Positions 17,101 to 25,038 are shown, numbered from the stretch's first letter. The stretch is DNA of 64,000 bases from Limimaricola hongkongensis DSM 17492 (GCF_000600975.2 NZ_KK088653.1:930501-994500), one strand, 5' to 3'. The notes: generated from the sequence alone by a model not told the origin. A program made the numbers and translations.

Positions 17101-17332
17101 GATGGTGATCGGCCTGAACATCAACTTCTTCACCCGCGAGATCGTCTACGGCGCGCCGTCGACCCAGTGGTGGACCGAGCTGTCATCGGCCATCGCAGGC
17201 GGTCTCGTGGTCGCGACGGTGCTGACGCTTGTGGTGACGCCCGCCATGTTGATGCTTGGTGAAAAGAAGGGACGGCGGCACCTGCCCGCCACGCCGGTCG
17301 ACGGCGGCGGCATGGCATCGGCGCGGGGATGA
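14186..17332 (+). CDS. RND family efflux transporter (HAE-type permease)
   Basis: A 1048-residue resistance-nodulation-division transporter with helix 1 at about 13-31, a large periplasmic loop, helices 2-6, a second loop and helices 8-12. The helix-4 proton-relay motif reads GMLVDGAIVTTE, with D398 but Gly where AcrB has its second Asp. Motif GGIGVIALAGIVVNNNIVLIDTYN marks helices 10-11. The protein pumps amphiphilic compounds using proton-motive force with the adaptor encoded just upstream. Drug range cannot be inferred. No outer-membrane TolC partner follows. Confidence 0.93.
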   Translation: MNGLIDAAFSRTRTVILALIAILSVGALSYVSIPKESSPEIPIPVVYVFTTLEGISPQDAERLLVEPMETEFGALTGLKKMEASAREGHASVMLEFEPGFDADEALDSVREAADRASGELPDDASDITVTETNTALFPILTAILSGPVPERTLNQLAEDLQDRIEGLGGVLEVDVAGSRTELLEVLIDPTIFETYNLSFEELIGQISRNNRLIAAGAIENGAGRIVLKVPGLISDIEDVMALPVKVRGDTVVTFGDVATIRRTFADPSGFARIDGQPALALEVKKRTGSNVIDTVAQVKQVVAEARAGWPDSVDINYMQDESKQVKTMLSDLEANVIAAVILVMIVIVWALGIRSALLVGLSIPGAFLAGVTALMVMGFTMNLVVLFSLILVVGMLVDGAIVTTELADRQLQEGAAPKQAYAFAAKRMAWPIIASTATTLSVFFPLLFWSGTVGEFMKFLPITVILTLAASLFMALIFIPVMGGIIGKRPPQSAADKATLHAAETGDPRRLRGLTGGYVRLLEKAILRPWATLMFAFAFLLAGFGAYGQFGNGVSFFPSVEPDFMQVQVRARDNFSIFERDQLVRRVEERLIDKPGIASVYARSTAGSGQGDEETIGTIQLELTEWDTRRSAELIGEEIRGEMADIAGIDVQVQTASSGPSAGKPVNIKLRSADPEAQAAAVETIRAEMDRIGGFTDVTDTRPLPGVEWSIRVNRSEAARFGADVSLLGQAVQLLTQGITVADYRPSDADGSVDIRVRFPSGERTLEELQSLRVPTNAGLVPISNFVTFEPSPRTGTIKRIDQRRVVSIEANVAPGVLVNDQIIALRGAIEGADLPETVDWSFGGEAQDQADAMTFLVGAFISAIILMFAILVTQFNSFYQSFVVMSAIVFSVAGVLFGLLVTGRPFGVVMGGIGVIALAGIVVNNNIVLIDTYNDLKKTGMSPYEAAIRTGAQRLRPVVLTSVTTALGLMPMVIGLNINFFTREIVYGAPSTQWWTELSSAIAGGLVVATVLTLVVTPAMLMLGEKKGRRHLPATPVDGGGMASARG

Positions 17333-17589
17333 CCCGAGCCGCGCCGGGCCGAAGCCTTGGTCCGGCGCGGCAGAACGGTCTGCGTGCAATGCGAAACGGT
17401 CGGCGGCTCATGTCGGAGGCTTGGCCGGTCGGCTCTGAGACGTTTCGTCGATGGTCTCGCCGGGACCATCGGCGATGCGCCCGGCGGCGTCGGCGCTACA
17501 ACGCTGCCCTTGATGTCCGCCCCATGGCAGAAAACGCAGGTCTCGCCGCGATGGCCCGAAGTTCGCTGTCGAACACCGGAAGGGCCCAA

Positions 17590-17643
17590 GTGACCCAAGC
17601 CGCCCGCCTCTCCGTCGCGCCCATGATGGGCTGGAACGTTTGA
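17590..17643 (+). pseudogene. 5' remnant of dusA (integration-site scar 1)
   Basis: A GTG-started, 17-codon fragment VTQAARLSVAPMMGWNV followed by a stop. AARLSVAPMM(D)W is the highly conserved N-terminus of tRNA-dihydrouridine synthase A. The homology stops directly after the PMM-x-W block. The 5' end of dusA is an established insertion site for phages and genomic islands whose integrases are dusA-specific, so this is read as a displaced dusA start left by an integration. No full dusA gene is in the window. Confidence 0.7.
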
Positions 17644-17723
17644 GGCAGGTATGGCCGGGAAAACATGGGCTTAGGGTGCGTCGCGGCTTTCCTGGAGACA
17701 AATGGGGGTGGATCGGGGCGTCC

Positions 17724-18989
17724 TCACTTGAGGAAGCCCATCGAGAAGATTGGCGCGAAACTCAGGATCAGCACGTTCACGAAGACGATCACCACGAAGG
17801 GCAGGATGCGCCGGGTCATCTGCGTGACGTTCGATCCCGAGATCTGCGAGGCGACGAAGAGGTTGAGGCCCACTGGTGGCGTGAACATCCCCATGGCGAG
17901 ATTGACCACCATGATGATGCCGAAGTGGATCGGATCGAAACCGAACTTGATCGCGATCGGAAGCAGGATCGGCGTGAAGATCAGGATCGCGGCCGCCGCT
18001 TCGAGGAACATGCCCACGACGAGCAGCAACAGGTTCACCAGAACGATGAACACCACCCAGCTCTCGATCGTCCCGATGGTGAACTCGGAGAGCCTCAGCG
18101 GGATCTGCAGTGACAGGATGACCCGCCCGTAGAGCCCCGCCGCCGCGATGATGCTGAGCACGACCGCCGAGGTGATGGCAGAATCCCTGAAGATCTTCGG
18201 AAGTTCGGTCACGCCCAGCTCGCGATACACGATCACGCCGACCACGAAGGCGTAGACCACGGCGACGACGGCGGCTTCGGTCGGGGTGAAGACCCCGCCA
18301 TAGATCCCGCCCAGCACGAGGATCGGCATCAGGATCGCCAGCAGGCCACGTCGCAGCGCCAGCAGCAGGTCGCCACGGCCGACCGTTTCGGTCTGCACAT
18401 GCGGATGGCTGCGCGCGTAGAAATAGGCGTAGATCAGCAGGGATATGGTCACGACGATGCCCGGCATGATGCCGGCGATGAACATGTCGCCCACCGACTG
18501 GTTCGCGGCGACCGCGTAAAGAATGAGCGGGATGCTGGGCGGTATGATCACGCCCAGAGCGCCCGAAGCGGCCTGGTTCGAGGCGGCGTATGGCCGGTCA
18601 TATCCCTTGGCGACCATTGCCGGGATCAGGATCGAACCGACAGCGGCGGTCGTTGCCGTGCCAGAGCCGGAGATGGCCGCGAAGAACAGCGAGGTAACGA
18701 TGGCCACCATCGCAAGACCGCCGGTCATCTGGCCGACCAGCGCGTTGGACAGGTCGACGAGACGGCGCGAGATGCCGCCCTGCTGCATGAGAAAGCCGGC
18801 CAGGATGAAGAAGGGGATCGCTAGCAGCGGGAACGAATTTGTCGCGCGGATCATCTCCTGGGGGACGATCAGCAGGGGCATCAGGTCGCCCTGCCAGATC
18901 GTGGCGACGGCCGCGAGGCCGAGGGCGAAGGTCACCGGGACGCCGATGACAAGGAAGATCATGAGGGTTCCGAACAGCAGGGCGGTCAT
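17724..18989 (-). CDS. dctM: TRAP transporter large permease, DctM type
   Basis: A 421-residue protein with about twelve hydrophobic segments. The PGMQ-like and IPPSIPLILYAV blocks (GALGVIIPPSIPLILYA) and the C-terminal TPPVGLNLFVASQIS are standard for the large TRAP subunit. It performs Na+-coupled uptake together with DctQ and the periplasmic DctP encoded upstream. The start overlaps the dctQ stop in ATGA. Confidence 0.95.
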   Translation of the reverse strand: MTALLFGTLMIFLVIGVPVTFALGLAAVATIWQGDLMPLLIVPQEMIRATNSFPLLAIPFFILAGFLMQQGGISRRLVDLSNALVGQMTGGLAMVAIVTSLFFAAISGSGTATTAAVGSILIPAMVAKGYDRPYAASNQAASGALGVIIPPSIPLILYAVAANQSVGDMFIAGIMPGIVVTISLLIYAYFYARSHPHVQTETVGRGDLLLALRRGLLAILMPILVLGGIYGGVFTPTEAAVVAVVYAFVVGVIVYRELGVTELPKIFRDSAITSAVVLSIIAAAGLYGRVILSLQIPLRLSEFTIGTIESWVVFIVLVNLLLLVVGMFLEAAAAILIFTPILLPIAIKFGFDPIHFGIIMVVNLAMGMFTPPVGLNLFVASQISGSNVTQMTRRILPFVVIVFVNVLILSFAPIFSMGFLK

Positions 18990-19507
18990 GCGTCAGCCTC
19001 CTTCAGCGACGGGCGCGGGGCCAGCGGCGCGCGCAGGGCGTCCAATGCCACGGCAACCGCGTTGAGCGCGATCAAGGCAGCGCCTGCCGGCATGGCCGCA
19101 TAGAGCCAGGCCATGGACACCCGTGTGCTGGGGGCGGTCTGTCCGGCCACTCTGAGTGTGATCGAGAAGCCCTCGGTCAGAAGCACGTAGGCGAAGACGA
19201 AGGAGATGATCGCGATCACCACCTTCAGGATCCGCGTGGCGCGCGGGCCGGCGATGTCGGTGAACACGTCGACCGAGATCAGCGTGCCATGGCGGTACGC
19301 ATACGCGGCGCCGAGCATGGTCATCCAGATCATGGCAAAGCGCGCAACCTCCTCGGAGAAGGTGAGCGGGCTGCCCATCACGAAGCGCGCGAAAACCTGC
19401 CAGGTGATCAGCACCGTCATGACGAGCAGCAAGGCCGCAAGGAGCCAGCCGGTCCATCGGTTGATCGTATCGATCGTCCCGATCAGGGCGTTGAGGACGG
19501 TCTTCAT
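18986..19507 (-). CDS. dctQ: TRAP transporter small permease, DctQ type
   Basis: A 173-residue four-helix membrane protein. The segment ARFVMGSPLTFSEEVARFAMIWMTMLGAAYAYRHGTLISVDVF is typical of the DctQ family. It lies between the binding protein and the large permease, coupled to dctM by ATGA. It forms the small membrane subunit of the tripartite transporter. Confidence 0.93.
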   Translation of the reverse strand: MKTVLNALIGTIDTINRWTGWLLAALLLVMTVLITWQVFARFVMGSPLTFSEEVARFAMIWMTMLGAAYAYRHGTLISVDVFTDIAGPRATRILKVVIAIISFVFAYVLLTEGFSITLRVAGQTAPSTRVSMAWLYAAMPAGAALIALNAVAVALDALRAPLAPRPSLKEADA

Positions 19508-19573
19508 GAAATGGGCCTCGGAAACGGGAAGGGACTCCGAGCGCGGATGCGCTCGGAGTGGCAGTGAGAGGGC

Positions 19574-20593
19574 TCAGTTCTGGAAGGACTGGGCTGCTTT
19601 GACGAGCTCCTCGCCGACCGTCGGGGTCCACTTCTGGATGACCGGCTGCACCTTCTCGCGGAACGGCGCGAGGTCGGGCTTGGTCACGGTCATGCCCAGT
19701 TTCTCGAGCTCCGTCATGTATTTGGCTTCGAGGTCCTGGGAGGCCTGGCGCTGAACCGGCAGCGCCACCTGCGCCGCATCGAGCAGCAGCTGCTGGTCAT
19801 CCTCGGAAAGACTGTCGAACAGGCTGCCGCTCATCATGAGGGGAGCTGGCGAATAGACGTGCTGCGTGATGTTCAGATAGTCCTGCACATCGTAGAATTT
19901 GACGTCGTAGATCGTGGCCAGCGGGTTCTCCTGACTGTCCATCACGCCCTGCTGCAGCGCCGTGAACACTTCGGTCCAGGCCATCGGCGACGGGTTGACT
20001 CCGAGCGCATCCCAGGTCTCGACCTGCACCCGGCTCTCCTGCGTGCGGTGATCGATCCCCTCCAGGTCAGCGGGGGAATTGAGCGGGCGAACATTGTTCG
20101 TGTTGTGACGGAAGCCGTTCTCCATCCAGGCCAGGATCTTGACGTTGGCATTCGCCTTGAGTTCGTCGGCCAGCTTCTGGCCATGCTCGCTGTCCAGAAA
20201 CCCGTGGGCGTGCTCGTAGCCGGTGAACACGTAAGGCAGATCGAACAGCATGAAGCTGTCGACGAAGCCGCCCATCGGGCCCGTCGAGGTGATACCGGCG
20301 TCGATGATGCCGAAGCTCATGCCTTCGACCACCTCGCGCTCGGCGCCCAGCGCGTTGTCGTAATGCGGACGGATCAGCAACCGGCAGTTCGAGGTTGCCG
20401 CGAGTTCCTCGCCGAATTTCAGGACGCCGATACCCTGCTGGGACTTGGCACCAAGCGGCAGGCTGACATCGAAGACCCGCTCGGCCTGATCGGGGTCGCA
20501 ACCCGTCTCGCCGACATGGGTCTGCTGTGCCTGAACGCCACTGGCGAGCGCCAGGGCCGTGCTGCCTGCAAGGGCGAAAATCTTGTAGCGCAT
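19574..20593 (-). CDS. dctP: TRAP transporter substrate-binding protein, DctP type
   Basis: A 339-residue periplasmic protein. The signal peptide is MRYKIFALAGSTALALASGVQA with cleavage before QQT. Family motifs include GVLKFGEELA, EREVVEGMSFGIIDAGI and WTEVFTALQQGVMDSQENPL. The start is fixed by GGGAGGAG eight bases upstream; an in-frame extension further 5' lacks signal-peptide features. The divergent catabolic cluster suggests the ligand is the hydroxy acid degraded there. The conserved Arg that clamps a carboxylate is probably in GIDHRTQESRVQ. Confidence 0.93.
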   Translation of the reverse strand: MRYKIFALAGSTALALASGVQAQQTHVGETGCDPDQAERVFDVSLPLGAKSQQGIGVLKFGEELAATSNCRLLIRPHYDNALGAEREVVEGMSFGIIDAGITSTGPMGGFVDSFMLFDLPYVFTGYEHAHGFLDSEHGQKLADELKANANVKILAWMENGFRHNTNNVRPLNSPADLEGIDHRTQESRVQVETWDALGVNPSPMAWTEVFTALQQGVMDSQENPLATIYDVKFYDVQDYLNITQHVYSPAPLMMSGSLFDSLSEDDQQLLLDAAQVALPVQRQASQDLEAKYMTELEKLGMTVTKPDLAPFREKVQPVIQKWTPTVGEELVKAAQSFQN

Positions 20594-20668
20594 TCTCGGT
20601 TCTCCTCCCGACCCCATGGGTCTTTGCTTCATCCGGTTCGACCGGCCTCCTCCGAGCGCATCAAACCG

Positions 20669-20684
20669 TGATCTCACTTTTGGA
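20669..20684. promoter_or_regulatory. GntR-type operator, copy 1 (dctP side)
   Basis: TGATCTCACTTTTGGA lies 76 bases upstream of dctP. Its reverse complement recurs almost exactly at 20778-20794 in front of the GntR gene (TCCGAAAAGTGAGATCA, one extra C). The mirrored pair spans the divergent promoter region and is the natural binding target of the adjacent FadR/FCD-type regulator. Confidence 0.6.
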
Positions 20685-20777
20685 CGTTAGGTAACAGTCC
20701 GCTTTGCTGTCAATACGCCTTTCGACGATATCAGGGCTGGATTTGTGCCGATTTGCGTGCAAGCCTCCATGGTGAAG

Positions 20778-20794
20778 TCCGAAAAGTGAGATCA
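20778..20794. promoter_or_regulatory. GntR-type operator, copy 2 (regulator side)
   Basis: TCCGAAAAGTGAGATCA ends four bases before the TTG start of the regulator. It is the inverted copy of the element at 20669-20684. Its location over the start region suggests strong autorepression; the AGTGAG inside it also serves as the only Shine-Dalgarno-like sequence for that start. Confidence 0.6.
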
Positions 20795-20798
20795 CACT

Positions 20799-21536
20799 TT
20801 GCAAGAATTTTTCGCCAGCACCCCTGATGAGAGCGCGTCCCGTTCGCCGTTCAGGCCGATCGCCCTCGAAGAGGGAACGACGACGCAGGCGCAGGTCTAT
20901 GCCGAGTTCCGGCGGGTTTTGATGAGCGGCTCGCTGCGCCCCGGCGAAGAGCTGAGCCTGCGCCAGCTCGCGGCGACGTTGGGAATCAGCACGACCCCGA
21001 TCCGCGAGGCGCTGCGGCAGCTCGAGACCGAGGGCGGTCTCGAGATCCATGGTGGCAACCGCGTCTACCGCGTGCCGATGATCAGCTCCGCGGAGCTGGC
21101 CGAGATCCGCGACATCCGGATCAAGCTCGAGGGGATGGCGGCCGAGATGGCCGCCGAGCTGATCCGCCCGGCCCAGATGCGTCTGGTTGCCAACGCCTTC
21201 GATCTCATGCGCCGGGCGGTCGAGGCCAGGGATGCTGATCTCTATCTCGAGAACAACTGGCGTTTCCATTCGCTGATCTACCAGTCGGCCCAGCGCCCGA
21301 CGCTGCTGGGAATCATCGAACGGCTCTGGCTCAGGACCGGTCCGCTGGTGCGACTGGCGATCGGGAAGGCCGGGCATCTCGACCAATCAATGGATTGCCA
21401 TGAAGCGGCGCTCCGCGCCCTGCGCGACCACGATGCCGACGCGGCCCGCGAAGCGGTGGCGCGCGACATTCGCGAGGCTGCCCGCGATCTCGACGGCATT
21501 CTGGACAACACGAACACAAAAACGGGGAGGAATTGA
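20799..21536 (+). CDS. GntR-family (FCD domain) transcriptional regulator
   Basis: A 245-residue regulator. The winged-helix domain spans about residues 28-90 (GSLRPGEELSLRQLAATLGISTTPIREALRQLE), followed by an all-helical FCD ligand domain (WRFHSLIYQSA, H in the metal/ligand pocket; CHEAALRALRDHD). The only in-frame start before the HTH is TTG at 20799, with an in-frame stop 12 bases upstream. It heads a plus-strand cluster of three catabolic enzymes and is divergent from the TRAP transporter, so it most likely responds to the transported substrate or its CoA/keto derivative. Confidence 0.9.
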   Translation: MQEFFASTPDESASRSPFRPIALEEGTTTQAQVYAEFRRVLMSGSLRPGEELSLRQLAATLGISTTPIREALRQLETEGGLEIHGGNRVYRVPMISSAELAEIRDIRIKLEGMAAEMAAELIRPAQMRLVANAFDLMRRAVEARDADLYLENNWRFHSLIYQSAQRPTLLGIIERLWLRTGPLVRLAIGKAGHLDQSMDCHEAALRALRDHDADAAREAVARDIREAARDLDGILDNTNTKTGRN

Positions 21537-21538
21537 GC

Positions 21539-22315
21539 ATGAATTGCGTGGACAGTCTGAGACCCAGATCGGGCCTTCGGGTCATCATTACCGCCGGGGC
21601 GAACGGCATCGGCCGTTGCATCGGCGAGGCCTTCGCGGAGGCGGGGGCCCGCGTCCATATCTGCGACATCGACGGCAAAGCCCTGGATGGGGCCAGCTAC
21701 GCCGAAGGCCGCAGCCTGTGCGACGTACGAGACCACGACGCCGCTGGCGCGTTCGTCTCCGGGGCGGCCGAGGCCATGGGTGGTCTGGACGTCGTGGTGA
21801 ACAATGCCGGCATTGCCGGGCCGACGGCTGCGATCGACCAGATCGATTCCGATGCCTGGAAGCAGACCATCGATATCAACCTGAACGGCCAATACCACAT
21901 TGCCCATCACGCCATGCCGCATCTGCGCGAGAGCCAGGGCGCGATGATCAACCTGGCCTCGGTGGCCGGTCGCCTGGCCTTCGCCTACCGCACGCCTTAC
22001 GCGGCCAGCAAATGGGCGGTGGTCGGCCTGACCAAGAGCCTCGCCGCCGAGCTGGGGCCGGATGGCGTTCGGGTCAACGCTATACTGCCGGGCATCGTGC
22101 GCGGAGCTCGGATCGAGGGGGTCATTCGCGATCGCGCGGACGCGCTGGGCATCAGCTACCAGGAAATGGAGCGGCGCAACCTGGAGAAGATATCGCTGCG
22201 GCGGATGGTCGATCCCGATGAAATCGCCGCAACGGCGCTGTTTCTCTGCGCACCCGGCGGGCGCAGCATCACGGGTCAGGCGATCAGCGTCTGCGGCAAC
22301 GTGGAGTCGCTGTAG
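21539..22315 (+). CDS. Short-chain dehydrogenase/reductase
   Basis: A 258-residue classical SDR. The cofactor loop is TAGANGIG (residues 18-25), an Asp follows strand 2 (ICDID, favouring NAD+), NNAG is at 88-91, and the catalytic set is S141, Y154 and K158 in YAASK. The ATG sits eight bases after GGGGAGG; a TTG six bases upstream is less well placed. It probably oxidises a secondary alcohol of the substrate imported by the divergent TRAP system. Four bases separate it from the next gene. Confidence 0.9.
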   Translation: MNCVDSLRPRSGLRVIITAGANGIGRCIGEAFAEAGARVHICDIDGKALDGASYAEGRSLCDVRDHDAAGAFVSGAAEAMGGLDVVVNNAGIAGPTAAIDQIDSDAWKQTIDINLNGQYHIAHHAMPHLRESQGAMINLASVAGRLAFAYRTPYAASKWAVVGLTKSLAAELGPDGVRVNAILPGIVRGARIEGVIRDRADALGISYQEMERRNLEKISLRRMVDPDEIAATALFLCAPGGRSITGQAISVCGNVESL

Positions 22316-22318
22316 CTC

Positions 22319-23260
22319 ATGCCCAAACCAGAACGCATCGCCATCGTCGGTGCCGGTCTGATCGGTCGGGCGTGGGCCACCGTCTTCGCGCGGGCGGGGC
22401 TGGACGTGACGATCACCGACATCGACGCCGCGAGCCTCGCGGCAAGCCGGGAGCGAATCCGGGCGACGCTCGAAGATCTCCGGGACGCCGGTCTCGTCGG
22501 TGATCCCGCTGCGGTTCTTTCACGCATCCGCTGCGCGGGAGATCTCGGCGAGGCGGTGGAAACGGCCAGCTACGTGCAGGAGTGCGGCCCCGAGGACGCG
22601 GAGCTCAAGAGCCGTCTCTTTGCCGAGCTGGAGGCCAGGACCGGCCCGGACACGATCCTCGCCTCGTCGACCTCGGGCATCGTCGCCTCGAAGTTCAACG
22701 GGCAGATGCAGGACCGGTCCCGGGCCATCGTGGCGCACCCGGTCAATCCGCCCTCGCTGATCCCGCTGGTGGAGGTCGCACCGTCTCCCGACACTGCCGC
22801 CGGGATCGTCGACCGCACCATGGCCCTGATGGAACAGGTGGGGCAGTCGCCGATCCTCGTGCGCCGGGAGGTCGAGGGCTTCGTCCTTAACCGGTTGCAG
22901 GGGGCGCTGCTCAACGAGGCGCTGCGCCTGTTGCGCGATGGCGTCGCTTCGGCTGCCGACATCGACCGCACGATGCGTGACGGACTCGGTCGCCGCTGGG
23001 CCTTCATGGGCCCGTTCGAGACGATCGATCTCAACGCACCAAATGGCGCTGGCGATTATGCCCGGCGCTATGGGCCGATCTACCGCCGTCTCGACGAAGC
23101 GCGTGATGCGCAGCCCTGGACGGCGGAGGTCATCGACAGGCTGGTGGACCAGTTGCGCAGCGCCGATCCGATCGATGCGCACGAGGCACGTTGCGACCGG
23201 CGCGATCGCAGGCTGATGGCGCTGACCGCGCATCTGCAGCACGCCAGCGACCAAGACTGA
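22319..23260 (+). CDS. 3-hydroxyacyl-CoA dehydrogenase-family (lambda-crystallin/gulonate-type) dehydrogenase
   Basis: A 313-residue NAD-dependent dehydrogenase with an N-terminal Rossmann loop IAIVGAGLIGRAWA, Asp after strand 2 (TITDID), the SSTSG segment and catalytic His in AHPVNPPSLIPLVEV. The HPVNPP form resembles lambda-crystallin/L-gulonate 3-dehydrogenase; L-carnitine dehydrogenases of the same fold are another relative. It makes a beta-keto acid from a free beta-hydroxy acid. The next gene encodes a beta-keto acid cleavage enzyme, so the two form consecutive steps. Confidence 0.88.
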   Translation: MPKPERIAIVGAGLIGRAWATVFARAGLDVTITDIDAASLAASRERIRATLEDLRDAGLVGDPAAVLSRIRCAGDLGEAVETASYVQECGPEDAELKSRLFAELEARTGPDTILASSTSGIVASKFNGQMQDRSRAIVAHPVNPPSLIPLVEVAPSPDTAAGIVDRTMALMEQVGQSPILVRREVEGFVLNRLQGALLNEALRLLRDGVASAADIDRTMRDGLGRRWAFMGPFETIDLNAPNGAGDYARRYGPIYRRLDEARDAQPWTAEVIDRLVDQLRSADPIDAHEARCDRRDRRLMALTAHLQHASDQD

Positions 23261-23280
23261 CAGGCAAAAGGGAGGACACC

Positions 23281-24213
23281 ATGCCCGCGAAGAACAAGGT
23301 CATCATCACCTGCGCCGTGACCGGCGCGATTCACACCCCGTCGATGTCGAAACATCTGCCGGTGACGGCCGAGGAAATCATCGAGGCGTCGATCGCGGCT
23401 GCCGAGGCCGGTGCCTCGGTGCTGCACCTGCACGCGCGCGATCCCGAGACCGGCCGCCCGACACAGGACCCGCGCGCCTTCGAGCCGTTCCTGTCGCGGA
23501 TCAAGCAGGCGACCGGCGCGGTCATCAACATCACCACGGGCGGCAGCCCGCACATGACCGTGGAAGAGCGCATGCAACCGGCGCTGACCTTCCAGCCCGA
23601 GCTGGCGTCGCTCAACATGGGGTCGATGAATTTCGGCCTTTACCCGATGCTCGACCGCTTCAAGGAATTCGCGCATGATTGGGAGCGCCAGCATCTCGAG
23701 AACAGCCGGGATCTGGTGTTCAAGAACACCTTCAGCGACATCGAGACCATCCTTGAACTCGGCAATGCCAACGGCACCCGCTTCGAGTTCGAATGCTATG
23801 ACATCAGTCACCTCTACAACCTGAAACACTTCGTGGACCGTGGCATCGCCAAAGGCCCGCTCTTCGTGCAGAGCGTCTTCGGCCTTTTGGGCGGTATCGG
23901 ACCGCACCCCGAGGACGTGATGCATATGCGGCGTACCGCGAACCGGCTCTTTGGTGACGATTATTGCTGGTCGGTGCTGGGGGCGGGGTCAAACCAGATG
24001 CGCATCGCCGCGCAGGCCGCGACTCTTGGCGGCAACGTTCGGGTCGGCCTGGAGGATTCGTTGTGGATCGGGCCGAAAATGCTGGCGGAATCCAACGCGC
24101 AGCAGGTGAGTAAGGCCAAGGAAATGCTGGAGAGCCTGTCGCTCGCCCCGGCAACGCCTGACGAGGCGCGCGAGATGCTTCAGCTCAAAGGCCCTGACCG
24201 CGTCGCGTTCTGA
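23281..24213 (+). CDS. BKACE-family beta-keto acid cleavage enzyme
   Basis: A 310-residue member of the 3-keto-5-aminohexanoate cleavage enzyme family (DUF849). The zinc ligands are the two His of VLHLHARD (H49, H51); GGSPHMTVEERM, LNMGSMNFG and the C-terminal VRVGLEDSLW are family blocks. These enzymes condense a beta-keto acid with acetyl-CoA and give acetoacetate plus a new CoA ester. Substrate within the family varies widely (for example dehydrocarnitine) and cannot be read from sequence alone. No thioesterase or betaine gene is nearby, so carnitine is not specially favoured. Confidence 0.9.
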   Translation: MPAKNKVIITCAVTGAIHTPSMSKHLPVTAEEIIEASIAAAEAGASVLHLHARDPETGRPTQDPRAFEPFLSRIKQATGAVINITTGGSPHMTVEERMQPALTFQPELASLNMGSMNFGLYPMLDRFKEFAHDWERQHLENSRDLVFKNTFSDIETILELGNANGTRFEFECYDISHLYNLKHFVDRGIAKGPLFVQSVFGLLGGIGPHPEDVMHMRRTANRLFGDDYCWSVLGAGSNQMRIAAQAATLGGNVRVGLEDSLWIGPKMLAESNAQQVSKAKEMLESLSLAPATPDEAREMLQLKGPDRVAF

Positions 24214-24239
24214 TTGGCCCCATGAAGCGCCTCGTGCCT

Positions 24240-24690
24240 TGTGGATCAGCCCGGCGCTGTTGGGCCGCCTGCTCCAAAGGATCGAGGACGAAGCTCGTAT
24301 GGGTCGTGCGGCTCATGCGCCAGCCGACGATCCGCTTGGCATAGGCGCCGATGACAAAAGCTAAGGGCCTGCCCGCCATCGGTTCCAGGGCATGGCCCGA
24401 ACGAAACGAAGCCCTGCCAGGTCGCGACACAGGTGACATCGCTTACCCATAGCCGGTTGGACGCCGGCGCAGGGAACCGGCGGGTCACCTTGTCGCGCGG
24501 GCAAGGGGTGGCCTTGTCCGACCGGGTCGTCCTGATCGGCCTGACGCGAAAGGCGCCCCGTAGCCCCATCGACTTCATCAGTCGCGCCACCCGTGCATCG
24601 CGCCACGTCGAAGCCTTCCCGCTCCAGCTGGCGTCATGCCTTGCAGGCGCCGTAGACGCGGAAACCGGCATCGAACACGCGCGCAATTCG
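24240..24690 (-). pseudogene. IS3-family transposase (orfB) remnant
   Basis: Minus-strand peptides in several frames match the middle of an IS3-family OrfB: RVYGACKA, EREGFDVARC, VARLMKSMGLRGA, a block with SDKATPCPRDKVTRRF, WVSDVTCVATWQGFV, and AYAKRIVGWRMSRTTHTSFVLDPLEQA. Frame changes occur at least twice and both ends are missing. It begins about 30 bases after the BKACE stop, suggesting that IS-related loss trimmed the end of that cluster. Confidence 0.75.
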
Positions 24691-24957
24691 GTCTCTACTT
24701 GCGGTGCCCGGGAGATTGGGTCCGACCGACATTCCGGGGGCGGGTTTTGTTTGAATCGCCGCAGCACGGAGCAGCGCGTGGCGAAGCAGCATGCTCGAAG
24801 CGGGGGAATGGAAAGGGATATCCGCCGGAGCGGCGAACGACTGGCACGCGGGGGCAAAAAAGTGCTACACGCCGCTTTCGGTGCTACATCATGTGGCACT
24901 CGCGCGGAAACCAGCCTGAATCCGCGCGAATTCGGCGAAACACCACGAGCAAGCGAT

Positions 24958-25038
24958 ATGGAAAGCCACGTGAAATCAGATACCTCTGAGGTCATCCGGG
25001 CAGCGCGCCTGAGCGTGGCGCCGATGATGGATCGGTGA
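24958..25038 (+). pseudogene. 5' remnant of dusA (integration-site scar 2)
   Basis: ATG-started 26-codon fragment whose end reads VIRAARLSVAPMMDR then stop. As in the remnant at 17590-17643, the dusA N-terminal signature AARLSVAPMMD is intact and homology ends at the same codon. The two copies differ at many third positions, so they are two different dusA alleles rather than a recent duplication. Sequence to the right at once becomes AT-rich, as expected at an island junction. Confidence 0.7.

Noticed and set aside
17146..17598. Minus-strand frame with a CVFCH heme-like motif after the RND gene
   Set aside because: Overlaps the RND gene, no signal peptide, homology does not extend beyond the motif; at best a remnant of a cytochrome gene.
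17724..24213. Carnitine degradation pathway
   Set aside because: BKACE plus a related dehydrogenase is suggestive, but the dehydrogenase has the HPVNPP form of lambda-crystallin, and thioesterase and betaine genes are absent.
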